Below, in pieces: positions 40,431 through 48,735 of a DNA stretch of 64,000 nt (the stretch's first letter is position 1; each line of letters opens with the position of its first letter). A program made the position numbers and the translations under genes. Source of the DNA: Candidatus Acidulidesulfobacter diazotrophicus (lineage in GTDB: Bacteria; SZUA-79; Acidulodesulfobacterales; Acidulodesulfobacteraceae); the NCBI GenBank assembly GCA_004195025.1, contig SGBB01000013.1, positions 1 to 64,000 on the forward strand, given 5' to 3'. The notes beneath the pieces are model-generated. The model searched no databases. It was not told the DNA's origin and worked only from the letters and a program-made list of their open reading frames with translations.

Positions 40431-41609
40431 TTACATGCCTGGCATTCCTGCCATTGAATTTACCGACTGCTTCAAGTTTGCATCGGATGAAATCAAAAAA
40501 GTACCTGAGGTTACAATTCTTTCTCCTGCTTTTAAACCGCTTATTACAGGATAATAATTGCCCCATCTTTTACCCAGAACAACTTTTTTTGCAGGCGCAA
40601 AATAACCTTTGCCGTTATATATAAAAACAACCGGTTTAATTCCCGTCCATAAAACCGAAGATGATTTTATCGACAATTTATGCATCGGTTTCATTATTAA
40701 TTCAGTGTTTCCAAACATACCGGGACGCAATAGTCCTTGTCTATTATTAAAAACAATTCTTGCTTCCGTAACCCTTGCGCGAGATTTTAAATACGGATAT
40801 ATAAATGATACTTTTCCGTTAAAAATTTTTCCGGGGTAAGCTGAAAATTCAACTGATACATTGCTGTCTTTATTGACAAATTTTAAATCGCTTCCATAAA
40901 TAGATACATTCATCCATAATTTATTTAAACCTGCTAACTTAAATAATGTCTGCCCGCGGGTAAAATGCTGCCCTGAATAAACATATTTTTTTAATAAAAT
41001 GCCTGACATATTTGAATAAATAGTAATATCAGACTTTGTATAAACACCGTCTTTTATTTCTTGTATCTGCTTTTTTGATATACCTCCGTATAGCTCAAGC
41101 CTTTTTTCGGCAGCTCTGTAATAACTTTTGCTTTCCGAAATACTAAATTTATAATTTGATTTTTTAGCATTTTTATAATTTTTATAGGATAAAAAAAGAT
41201 TTTTTTCTGCATTAAAAATAGACGGACTGTAAATCTTAAACAGTTTCTTGCCGGCATATATTTTCATTCCGGTTTTGTTTGCATAAAGCTTTGTTATATA
41301 TCCGCTATATCTTAATGATATTTTTTTAATAAGCGGTTCTGCGATCGTCAGTTCGCCGATTGATCTTATAACAGGGCTTATTTTTCTGTATTTAACCGTG
41401 CCTACGGTTATCCCGTAAAGCTGCCTTTGTCTTGAACTTACAAAAACTCCCTTTTTTAAAGGCATTGCCATTTTTTTCGACATTTTTTTCGGCGGCTTAT
41501 TATTATTGCTTTTATATTTATAATTAAAAAATTGAAAATAAACTGCCGATGCCGCAATGCCTATTATAAGAGCTATAATTAGACCTGCTGTATAAATAAT
41601 TTTTTTCAT
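40431..41609 (-). CDS. cusB: CusB-type membrane fusion protein
   Basis: A 392-residue periplasmic adaptor: N-terminal helix (about 3-25), lipoyl and alpha-hairpin region (ITKLYANKTGMKIYAGKKLF, then ILLKKYVYSGQHFTRGQTLF), beta-barrel (YPGKIFNGKVSFIYPYLKSR) and C-terminal membrane-proximal domain. It ends Met/Gly-rich (SVNSMAGMPGM), and begins with MSKKMAMPLKKG, placing Met at both termini as in Cu(I)/Ag(I)-binding CusB proteins. Links the inner-membrane pump to the outer-membrane channel. GAGG precedes the ATG. Confidence 0.87.
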   Translation of the reverse strand: MKKIIYTAGLIIALIIGIAASAVYFQFFNYKYKSNNNKPPKKMSKKMAMPLKKGVFVSSRQRQLYGITVGTVKYRKISPVIRSIGELTIAEPLIKKISLRYSGYITKLYANKTGMKIYAGKKLFKIYSPSIFNAEKNLFLSYKNYKNAKKSNYKFSISESKSYYRAAEKRLELYGGISKKQIQEIKDGVYTKSDITIYSNMSGILLKKYVYSGQHFTRGQTLFKLAGLNKLWMNVSIYGSDLKFVNKDSNVSVEFSAYPGKIFNGKVSFIYPYLKSRARVTEARIVFNNRQGLLRPGMFGNTELIMKPMHKLSIKSSSVLWTGIKPVVFIYNGKGYFAPAKKVVLGKRWGNYYPVISGLKAGERIVTSGTFLISSDANLKQSVNSMAGMPGM

Positions 41610-41773
41610 AATATATCCTCTATATTCATTATTTTATTTTTATAATATTATTTTTATAAACATTATTTATATCTACTGTTTAGTTATAATTATTAATTTA
41701 TATAAATTAATAATTTTTTTATATGCACAGAGATTAAATTCAAATAAATTAAATATTAATAAAAATTAAACCG

Positions 41774-43090
41774 TTAATTTTTTCCAATCATCGCATCCAA
41801 AAAAGCATTATCCTTAAAATATTCGGCTTTGTATTCATAATTTTTAAGTCTTATCAAAAGCAATTGGACAAAACTGTTTAATAATGGGAATGCCTGCGCC
41901 TTGCCCGACATAAGACTTTTAGTATACGAATTAAATAAGAGTTTTGCTTCGGGTTCGGTTATATTTTTATTGATGCCGTAAACTTTATAATCGTTTTTTA
42001 TATTGCTTACGGCAGTCTTTAAATCTTGAACGATTTTTGATCGTATCCACGCATATTTATAAATAGCATTGATATTATATTTTTTTGCCTTGTTTATTTT
42101 TGGAATCTGACTTTCATTAAAATATAAGGGTAAAGTCATTGATACATCTCCTGATATAACAGGTTGAAGCGAATATCTGTCTCCATAACCTAAAGATACA
42201 GAAAAATTTGGATAATATCCTTGATTTGCTAAGTCTATGCCGAGCCGGGAAGTTTTAATATTTTCTTTTGCTTCTTTTAAATCAGGATTTAATTTATCCG
42301 CCGTCTTTATAAGATTATTAAATTTATAATCAAAAGGCGTTATTTTTCCAATAAATTCAGCTTTTTTATTTTTAAAATATTTTATCGGGAGCTCCGTAAA
42401 TTTTGACAATATATATATAAATTTATTTTTTTGTTTTTTAAATAAGATTAACTTGGTTTTTATTTGATCAATTTCTAAAATGATTCTAATCGGACCTCTT
42501 GCGTTTGATCTGCCGCTTGCATAATTTCTGTCGGCATATTTTAACAACAGATTAATAAGCGTAAGGTTTTCTTTGAAAGTTTTTATATCTTTTTCCAATA
42601 AAGCAAGATTGTAATAAACATCTTTGACATTCAAAACAGTAAAAAGTTTTAAAGAAATAGTTTTATCTTTCAATGATTTATATATGGATTTCTTGATTCT
42701 GCTATTTATAAATAATTTAGCGGGGAACGGTATTGCCTGCGATGCGCTAAATTTCCAGTAGCTCATTGAATTAATGCCTATCTGCGGATTATTAAACCCG
42801 TTAGCATCGGTCATTCCGAATCCTACCGCAGGCTCGGGAAGGCTCTTTACTATTGTTATATTTTCTTTATATCCCAAGTATTGATATATGCTTGATTTTA
42901 TTTCCGAATTTTTTAAAGCTTTTTTAATAAGAAATTTTAGCGGCAATAAATGTAAAGCCTTTTGTCGTTGTTTAATATTACCTGCCGAAAATGCAGATGA
43001 TTGAAAAAAACCGATAAATATTAAAAACGCCATCAGAAAAATCGTGAATAAATCTATAATAAACTTTAAATTTAATTTATAATAATTCAT
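41774..43090 (-). CDS. cusC: TolC-family outer-membrane efflux protein (CusC-like)
   Basis: A 438-residue TolC-family channel protein. Signal segment about 13-34; alpha-helical barrel repeats (KILSKFTELPIKYFKNKKAE, NPDLKEAKENIKTSRLGIDL, QGYYPNFSVSLGYGDRY) and a C-terminal helical repeat. First of the three pump components on the minus strand; cusB starts 164 nt later. GGAG lies 9 nt before the ATG. Confidence 0.85.
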   Translation of the reverse strand: MNYYKLNLKFIIDLFTIFLMAFLIFIGFFQSSAFSAGNIKQRQKALHLLPLKFLIKKALKNSEIKSSIYQYLGYKENITIVKSLPEPAVGFGMTDANGFNNPQIGINSMSYWKFSASQAIPFPAKLFINSRIKKSIYKSLKDKTISLKLFTVLNVKDVYYNLALLEKDIKTFKENLTLINLLLKYADRNYASGRSNARGPIRIILEIDQIKTKLILFKKQKNKFIYILSKFTELPIKYFKNKKAEFIGKITPFDYKFNNLIKTADKLNPDLKEAKENIKTSRLGIDLANQGYYPNFSVSLGYGDRYSLQPVISGDVSMTLPLYFNESQIPKINKAKKYNINAIYKYAWIRSKIVQDLKTAVSNIKNDYKVYGINKNITEPEAKLLFNSYTKSLMSGKAQAFPLLNSFVQLLLIRLKNYEYKAEYFKDNAFLDAMIGKN

Positions 43091-43300
43091 AGTTTTAAAC
43101 TCCTATCGTTTTAATTTTTAAAACAAATTTTTAATATAACTAAAGCAGTATTTGATTATTTAAAGATTAATCTATTATGCTTATTGAATAAATATACATT
43201 GAAAATAAAATTCAAGTATTATTTTATTCATAACTTAAACACATATCTTAAACTTAAGGCATAGAATAATAGCATAATTAGATAAAATTCTAGCGTATCT

Positions 43301-43388
43301 ATTAAAGTCACTAATTAAAGTCACTAATTAAAGTCACTAATTAAAGTCACTAATTAAAGTCACTAATTAAAGTCGCTAATAAATGTCG
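43301..43388. repeat. 13-bp tandem repeat array
   Basis: About seven copies of CTAATTAAAGTCA (43311, 43324, 43337, 43350, 43363, 43376, the last two diverging), between the Met-rich gene and cusC. No spacers, so not CRISPR. It falls within the probable operon leader and may vary in length. The remaining part of 43091-43445 shows no gene. Confidence 0.9.
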
Positions 43389-43445
43389 CTGTCATTAATT
43401 AATAAACCATGTTTACTGCACGCAAGACTAAAGATTGCCTGTTAA

Positions 43446-43865
43446 CTAAATAAGGTGGTTTTGAGGGGGGTGAGGTATATCGGAAGAAAAATGTTTACTG
43501 TATATCTTTCCTGCAAATAAAATTGTTTTAATAAAACTACCGTAATAAAATAATACCGGCCGATAAGCAGTGGGTAAATTTTGACATTCTACGCAAGTTA
43601 TGTAAGATTGCAAATTTAACTTATTGGAATGCTCGGGATTGGCTTTTGAAAAAAACGGCGAACCTGTTTTTTCCATCTTTTTTATCGGCTTTCCTGTTGC
43701 CTGCCACATCTGCATAGGCATTCCGACTTGTATTGGGGTCATTATCATCGGAACATTAAATATATAGCTTATATCAGCAGCTCCGATTAGATAAAAAATC
43801 GCAATAGCGGCAAGAGGAGAAAATAAAAAAACCCTATATTTTTTATTCAAAAAACATTTATTCAT
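43446..43865 (-). CDS. Met-rich small exported/membrane protein at the head of the cus-like operon
   Basis: A 139-residue protein with a transmembrane or signal helix (about 11-32: VFLFSPLAAIAIFYLIGAAD). A Met-rich stretch follows directly (NVPMIMTPIQVGMPMQMWQA, seven Met in about 20), then a hydrophilic part with CVECQNLP. Clustered Met and the C-x-x-C pair suit Cu(I)/Ag(I) binding. ATG 43865 is preferred over the upstream GTG because the predicted -10 overlaps the longer frame. It may be a copper chaperone like CusF in function, but has no sequence resemblance I can see. Not a recognised family. Confidence 0.6.
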   Translation of the reverse strand: MNKCFLNKKYRVFLFSPLAAIAIFYLIGAADISYIFNVPMIMTPIQVGMPMQMWQATGKPIKKMEKTGSPFFSKANPEHSNKLNLQSYITCVECQNLPTAYRPVLFYYGSFIKTILFAGKIYSKHFSSDIPHPPQNHLI

Positions 43866-43891
43866 TTTATTTATATATATATTATAGCGAG

Positions 43892-43920
43892 AGAATACCA
43901 CTTACAATAGGTAATGTCAA
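43892..43920 (-). promoter_or_regulatory. Promoter of the cus-like operon
   Basis: Coding strand TTGACA (43915-43920), 17-nt spacer, TATTCT (43892-43897). The spacer contains the inverted TACC-N10-GGTA, similar in layout to metal-repressor sites such as CsoR operators. Confidence 0.6.
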
Positions 43921-43945
43921 TCTATTTTTATCTCAAAATTAATAC

Positions 43946-43999
43946 TTGACTATATGCTATTATATGCATACAATAATAACATATAGATAAATGCATATA
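43946..43999 (+). promoter_or_regulatory. vapBC promoter and inverted-repeat operator
   Basis: TTGACT (43946-43951), 17-nt spacer, TACAAT (43969-43974). TATATGCAT (43961-43969) is exactly inverted at 43991-43999, flanking the -10. A VapB autoregulatory site is likely. Confidence 0.75.
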
Positions 44000-44012
44000 A
44001 AGGAGAAATAAT

Positions 44013-44246
44013 ATGCGTACAACATTAAACATACCGGAGGATTTAATTAATGAAGTGCAAAAAATTTCCGGAGAAAAATCAAAAACAAAAGCTATTGTTA
44101 AAACTATGCGGGAATATATTAAACAAAAACAAAAGCTTGAACTTCTTTCTTTAAAAGGCAAAATTAATATAGATTATGATTGGGAAAAAGAAGAAGAACT
44201 GGAATTAAATTCTCAATTTAATAGAGGGAAATTTTTTGAAAAATAA
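44013..44246 (+). CDS. vapB: VapB-type antitoxin
   Basis: A 77-residue antitoxin: MRTTLNIPEDLINEVQKISG is the DUF2191/VapB ribbon-helix-helix start, KTKAIVKTMREYIKQKQ the second helix, and LKGKINIDYDWEKEEELE the acidic toxin-binding tail. AAGGAG lies 9 nt before the ATG. It overlaps vapC by 11 nt. Distinct in sequence from the VapB at 5825. Confidence 0.88.
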   Translation: MRTTLNIPEDLINEVQKISGEKSKTKAIVKTMREYIKQKQKLELLSLKGKINIDYDWEKEEELELNSQFNRGKFFEK

Positions 44247-44625
44247 ACATCAATATGTATTGGTCGATACAAACATTTGGATTGAGTTTTTTAAGAAAAA
44301 TTCACCGATAAGCGATAATCTTGAACTACTTATCACGAAAGATTTAGTTAAAATATGCGGGGTTGTACTATTTGAAATTTTACAAGGAATTAAATCGGAT
44401 GCCGAAAAATTGAAAGTGCAGGAAATTTTATTAAATTTACCGTACATTGAAATGAACGCTAATACATGGCAAAAGTCAGCCTATATTTCTTCATCCCTTA
44501 AACATAACGGTTATACTATTCCATTTTCAGATATTTTAATTGGAGCTTTAGCAATAGAAAACGATCTTACTGTTTTCACTCTTGATAAACATTTTAAGCT
44601 AATCTCAAGGGTTAAAATTTTATAA
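44236..44625 (+). CDS. vapC: VapC-type PIN-domain toxin RNase
   Basis: A 129-residue PIN toxin: YVLVDTNIWIEFFKKN gives the first catalytic Asp, CGVVLFEILQG the Glu, and IPFSDILIGALAIENDLTVFTLDKHF the third and fourth acidic positions. It starts at a TTG (44236) within the 3' end of vapB, with AGAGGG upstream. Family members are Mg-dependent site-specific endoribonucleases. Confidence 0.88.
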   Translation: MKNKHQYVLVDTNIWIEFFKKNSPISDNLELLITKDLVKICGVVLFEILQGIKSDAEKLKVQEILLNLPYIEMNANTWQKSAYISSSLKHNGYTIPFSDILIGALAIENDLTVFTLDKHFKLISRVKIL

Positions 44626-44670
44626 CATTTTATAATTAGGATATATCAGAAATAATATCGGTAGATATAT

Positions 44671-45375
44671 TTAATGATTAATATTAAAATAATAATAAAA
44701 AGATTTAAAAGAATGTAATAATTGTTTATTGGTATCTTTAAAGGAATAATTTTTAAAATGCGCCGTTACTTTATTTTTAGCTATCATATTTTTTAAATCT
44801 TCGGCGTTGTTTCCTTCAAATTCTGTAAAACCTTTTCCTATAAATTCTTTAGAATGGGCATCGGATACCCCTAATGCAGGAAGACCGACCGAAGCATTCG
44901 CAAGAGAAGATAAAGCATTATAGAAAAAGGCAACTATGCTTGAATTATTTATAACTTCAATGGCATCAAAATCAAGCAAACCTAATAATTTTCGCAATGG
45001 TCTATTACCCTTTTCTTTATACGAAATAAGATAATACGGATGAGGACATATGGCAAGTCCGCCTTGTTTATGTATTTCATCAATAGTTTCTTGAGCGGTT
45101 TTGCCCGGAATAATTTTATCTTTTATAAAAAGTCCTATTACATGTCCGTTTTTTGTTGATATTTCTTCGCCTATTATAACATCTACCCCTAAAAAACAGT
45201 TTTTTTCCGCATATTCTTTCGCTTTGTGTGCCCCTTTAATTCTGTTATGATCCGTTATCGCAATAACATTTAAATTTCCGCTTGCAGCATTTACAATTTC
45301 TTCTGGGGAATTTAAACCATCGCTATAACTTGTGTGAATATGAGTATCGGATTTGGCGTAATTTTTTTTTAGCAT
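44671..45375 (-). CDS. PHP-domain phosphoesterase
   Basis: A 234-residue PHP-domain protein. SDTHIHTSYSDG supplies the first metal-binding His pair, VIAITDHNRIKG the second, then GEEIST, ICPHPYY and LGVSDAHS further metal ligands. The layout matches YciV/RNase AM-like 3',5'-nucleotide phosphoesterases and TrpH relatives. It hydrolyses phosphoesters with a multinuclear metal centre. It is third in a minus-strand series after two small genes driven by a Pho-box-like promoter at 46488, but a 230-nt gap precedes it. Substrate not determinable. Confidence 0.8.
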   Translation of the reverse strand: MLKKNYAKSDTHIHTSYSDGLNSPEEIVNAASGNLNVIAITDHNRIKGAHKAKEYAEKNCFLGVDVIIGEEISTKNGHVIGLFIKDKIIPGKTAQETIDEIHKQGGLAICPHPYYLISYKEKGNRPLRKLLGLLDFDAIEVINNSSIVAFFYNALSSLANASVGLPALGVSDAHSKEFIGKGFTEFEGNNAEDLKNMIAKNKVTAHFKNYSFKDTNKQLLHSFKSFYYYFNINH

Positions 45376-45605
45376 AACTTTTATGACGATACGTAAATAT
45401 AAATTTGTATTATATAGACTTACATATAATATATTGTATTATGCAATAAACAATATATATAATAATAAGATAAAAAGTTAAACTTCGGCATAATCTAAAT
45501 AATATAATTTATTTTATTTATACATCACAACATATAATATTTTGCTGCAACATTGCACTTGCATTAACATACATAGTTTGGGAATGCATCATAATACATA
45601 ATGTT

Positions 45606-45794
45606 TTACCACAACCCTATAAAGTATTCGAAAAAATGTTTTTCCGATTTTTTTATTTTTTTAATAACTGCAATGCCTTTGTAAATTTCTGTTTTATTTT
45701 CACAAACTGCATCGTAATCTATATCATTATTATTTTTTTCAAATAACAGTTTATTTGAATTATTTTCTTTATTTTCTAATTTTATTTTTTCCAT
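45606..45794 (-). CDS. Small protein of unknown function
   Basis: A 62-residue hydrophilic protein (MEKIKLENKENNSNKLLFEK, ending FFEYFIGLW). Supported by a GAGG ribosome binding site 7 nt before the ATG and by its position between two other minus-strand genes. Low-complexity Lys/Asn content makes homology hard to judge; no motif recognised. Confidence 0.45.
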   Translation of the reverse strand: MEKIKLENKENNSNKLLFEKNNNDIDYDAVCENKTEIYKGIAVIKKIKKSEKHFFEYFIGLW

Positions 45795-45862
45795 TTTAAG
45801 CCTCTCGGTATATGTTTGTATTATGTATAATATAAACCTTGATTAAAATATTTAATATCTAT

Positions 45863-45891
45863 AATAAATAAATAAATAAATAAATAAATAT
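45863..45891. repeat. AAAT tetranucleotide repeat
   Basis: About seven copies of AAAT between the two small genes at 45606 and 45925. Such tracts are prone to slippage; here it lies outside coding sequence. Confidence 0.75.
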
Positions 45892-45924
45892 TTCAATTAT
45901 TTATTATAGATATTAACTGTAAAT

Positions 45925-46263
45925 TTAATTTTCTTTCACAATGAATTTTATTTTTATAAAATCATTACAAAGAGAACATTTTTTATCAAATTTAGCATAA
46001 ACTTTTTCAATGTCTTTTTCCGTAACTATAACAGAAAAAGATGAATCTCCGCATCCGCATGACATATCCATTACAGCTTCTTCTTTTGGAGATTTATTTA
46101 TTTTATTTTTAATCATACCTAAATATCTATTTTTTATTAAAATTGCATTATTAGAAATTTTTTTCATTATTCTTTCAATTTGTGAATTTGCATTATTAAA
46201 ATCATCGTCTAACTTATTAAAATTAAAATCATTATTTAAATTCTTCAATTCTTCGCTATCCAT
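45925..46263 (-). CDS. Small Cys-motif protein of unknown function
   Basis: A 112-residue protein: an Asn/Asp/Leu-rich N-terminal helix region, a Lys-rich middle, and a C-terminal domain with MDMSCGCGDSSFSVIVTEKD and KKCSLCNDFIKIKF. The C-x-C and C-x-x-C pairs suggest a zinc or iron site. AGGAGGT precedes the ATG by 8 nt. First gene after a Pho-box-like promoter (46488-46553). I do not recognise the family. Confidence 0.6.
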   Translation of the reverse strand: MDSEELKNLNNDFNFNKLDDDFNNANSQIERIMKKISNNAILIKNRYLGMIKNKINKSPKEEAVMDMSCGCGDSSFSVIVTEKDIEKVYAKFDKKCSLCNDFIKIKFIVKEN

Positions 46264-46487
46264 TTTTAACCTCCTTATATAAATTTAATTATTTTAAATT
46301 TAATAACAATTTATTTAACTTAAAATTAGTTTAAATTTATTGGAAACTTATTAATGAATCCTAAAGACGTAATTTTTAATTGCTATTCGCTAATCACTAA
46401 TCGCTAATGCATTGCCTAATTTGCCGTTCTACAAAAAATTTATAAAATTCTTAGCAGTACTATTTTTTATTTTATGATAACATCTAT

Positions 46488-46553
46488 ATTATATATAATT
46501 AATATTTCATTATGATGACGATTAGATTAAATTTTTGTTACAATATTATTATA
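46488..46553 (-). promoter_or_regulatory. Pho-box-like array and promoter of the small-protein/PHP unit
   Basis: Coding-strand 7-mers TGTAACA, TTTAATC, CGTCATC and TGAAATA lie 11 bp apart (plus 46536, 46525, 46514, 46503). Nine nt after the last is TATAAT (46488-46493). A further weak unit is at 46547. CGTCATC parallels the CGTCATA unit of the exbB promoter. Confidence 0.72.
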
Positions 46554-46696
46554 ATCATACTAAAATATAATATCAGGTATGTTTTGGATTGTTTTATTAA
46601 TTATATAAAGCTGAAGACAGGCTTGTTGTTATAAACGGCTTACCAGGTATGTTCTGTATTTTTTTATTACTTACTTGGAGACAAAAAAATTAAAAA

Positions 46697-46737
46697 ACAG
46701 CGATTAAATAAATAATTAAAATTTATTTAACCGCTGT
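46697..46737 (-). terminator. Terminator of the phosphate symporter gene
   Basis: ACAGCG / CGCTGT plus TTAAATAAA / TTTATTTAA stems (one mismatch) with a 9-nt loop; followed on the minus strand by TTTTTTA. It lies 180 nt beyond the symporter stop codon. The flanking 46554-46916 region holds no other recognisable feature. Confidence 0.75.
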
Positions 46738-46916
46738 TAAAAAATATCTTATAGTTATAAATAGCTTATAAAAATATTTATACGACTTATAATAAATTAA
46801 ATTTGATAATTTTCACTTTTTTTATCTTCTCACTTTCAAAATTTAATAAATCAATAATCTTCTTTATAAAATTTAATTTTTGAACTTTTAAATATATCCT
46901 TATAATATAACATAAC

Positions 46917-48392
46917 TTATAAATTATTTGATTTTACCGTACTTACTTTTATTGCAGAATGTCCTTTCATATTTAAAGATTCGGAACCTTCATCCACAAA
47001 TTGATTTTCTTCACTTACTGTTGCCAGTGAAACATTTTTTGTTTCAGGCAGGGTGGCAATCGTTAAAATAGCTCCCATTACCGAAATTATAGCAAGAACT
47101 AAAAAAGTGCCCTGAATCTTTATTGTCATTAAAAGCAAAGGAAAAAGAAATGTTCCGATAAATGCCCCTGTTTTACCCGCTCCAGCTGACAAACCGTCCC
47201 CTAAACCCCTTATAGATGTCGGAAATACCTCCGCAGGGTAAATAAATGTCGTCATGTTCGGTCCAAACTCCACGAATATATAGCTTAATCCGAATATCAG
47301 CATAAAAGCAATAGGCACTAATGTATATCCCGAATAACTAACTAACGATATTATAAGATAGGCTAATCCCATGCCGATAAACCCGAATGTCTGTATAAAT
47401 TTTCTTCCAAGTGTATCTAAGTTAAAGGATGCTATCCAATAAAACGGGGCGGCAAAAACTATAAAAACAATGGTTGCTAAAGCTAAACCCTGTATAAATG
47501 TTGCGTGCGGAAGAAACGATTTCATGACGAGCGGCCATGAAATTGAATTTCCATAAAATGCCCAGTCAACCAAAAACCAGCTCCCCATAGTTCCTAAAAG
47601 TCTCAGATTATACGGATATTTCAAGATATCCGTCCATTTTGCTTTTGCTTTCACATTTGCTTGCTGTTGCTGATTTTCATGTTTGACTTTAATGTTTGAA
47701 CCTGTTATATCATTTATCGCTCCGACCGTATTATCCACGTTACCTTTAACAGATAGCGAAAAATGCGGCGTTTCTTTAATTTTTCTCCTCAGATAAATAA
47801 CGCTTGCAGCCGGTATTGCGCCTAATCCAAGTAAAATTCTCCATGCGATATCATGCGGAACGCCAAGCATTAATATTAAGATCGCAACCATAGGACCTGC
47901 TATTAATCCAATCCCCTGCAGAGAAAACACCATACCTATTAATTTGCCTCTGTCTTTTCTATTGGAATATTCGCTCATAATAATAGCGCTTATAGGATAA
48001 TCGCCGCCAATGCCTATGCCTAATATAAATCTCCATATTATAAGCTGCATAATATCCTGAGAGAAAGCAGAACCTATCGCCGCTATAGTCAATATGATTA
48101 CTTCAAGACCGTAAATAGCCTTTCTTCCAAAAATATCGGAAATCCGCCCGAATACAAATGCACCCATTGCAGCGCCGATTAACGAAGTAGAACCGAGCCA
48201 TGCAATTTCAATAGATGTTAGATGCCATATAGGAGTTAACAACGCTATAGTAACCCCTATAATAAATAAATCGTAGGCATCTGTAAAAAATCCCATTCCT
48301 GCTGTAAACATAGTTCTGAAATGATGCTTTGCAAGACCTACTTCGTCTACCTTATGAAGCAACTCACTCCTTAAATCTTCACTTGCATTCAT
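46917..48392 (-). CDS. PHS-type phosphate:H+ symporter of the major facilitator superfamily
   Basis: A 491-residue MFS transporter. The start FRTMFTAGMGFFTDAYDLFI is diagnostic for the PHS (Pho84-like) phosphate:H+ family, as is GIGIGGDYPISAIIMSEYSN in helix 4; twelve helices are separated by a central hydrophilic loop (about 215-255). ATG 48392 was chosen because GGGAGG lies 5 nt upstream; an ATG 12 nt earlier overlaps it. Imports inorganic phosphate into the cytoplasm. A four-unit Pho-box array precedes it by about 200 nt. PHS relatives that carry other organic anions exist, so phosphate is likely but not certain. Confidence 0.82.
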   Translation of the reverse strand: MNASEDLRSELLHKVDEVGLAKHHFRTMFTAGMGFFTDAYDLFIIGVTIALLTPIWHLTSIEIAWLGSTSLIGAAMGAFVFGRISDIFGRKAIYGLEVIILTIAAIGSAFSQDIMQLIIWRFILGIGIGGDYPISAIIMSEYSNRKDRGKLIGMVFSLQGIGLIAGPMVAILILMLGVPHDIAWRILLGLGAIPAASVIYLRRKIKETPHFSLSVKGNVDNTVGAINDITGSNIKVKHENQQQQANVKAKAKWTDILKYPYNLRLLGTMGSWFLVDWAFYGNSISWPLVMKSFLPHATFIQGLALATIVFIVFAAPFYWIASFNLDTLGRKFIQTFGFIGMGLAYLIISLVSYSGYTLVPIAFMLIFGLSYIFVEFGPNMTTFIYPAEVFPTSIRGLGDGLSAGAGKTGAFIGTFLFPLLLMTIKIQGTFLVLAIISVMGAILTIATLPETKNVSLATVSEENQFVDEGSESLNMKGHSAIKVSTVKSNNL

Positions 48393-48590
48393 AAATCCTC
48401 CCATCTTAATTTTATTTTAACTGCTATTTTTAATCCAACTTCACCATAATTACCAGCAACATGTTGATATTGCTATATTTATGAGGGCAATAAAAATATC
48501 TATGGGGATTACAAAATAAAAAAATGTAATAATATCAATGGGTTATAATTTTATAATAATAAAAATGATTAAGTGGGTTAATATGAGGAT

Positions 48591-48650
48591 ATTATACTAA
48601 AAGAAATGTTACAATTTGATGAAGATTATGTTAAATTTTTGTTACAATTT
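48591..48650 (-). promoter_or_regulatory. Pho-box-like array and promoter of the phosphate symporter
   Basis: Units at 48607, 48618, 48629 and 48640 (TGTTACAATTT, GATGAAGATTA, TGTTAAATTTT, TGTTACAATTT), exact 11-bp period; the coding-strand unit TGTAACA is followed by 10 nt and TATAAT (48591-48596). Two more similar units lie at 48718-48739 over the rsmI stop. Confidence 0.75.
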
Positions 48651-48735
48651 AGAAATATTATTAATTTAACTATTGTGTTATTGTGCTTTCTTTTAGGATG
48701 AGATGGGATTAGACGGCGTTAAATTTTTGTTATAA

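Noticed and set aside
43301-43388. CRISPR array
   Set aside because: The 13-bp units are contiguous with no spacers and there are no cas genes.
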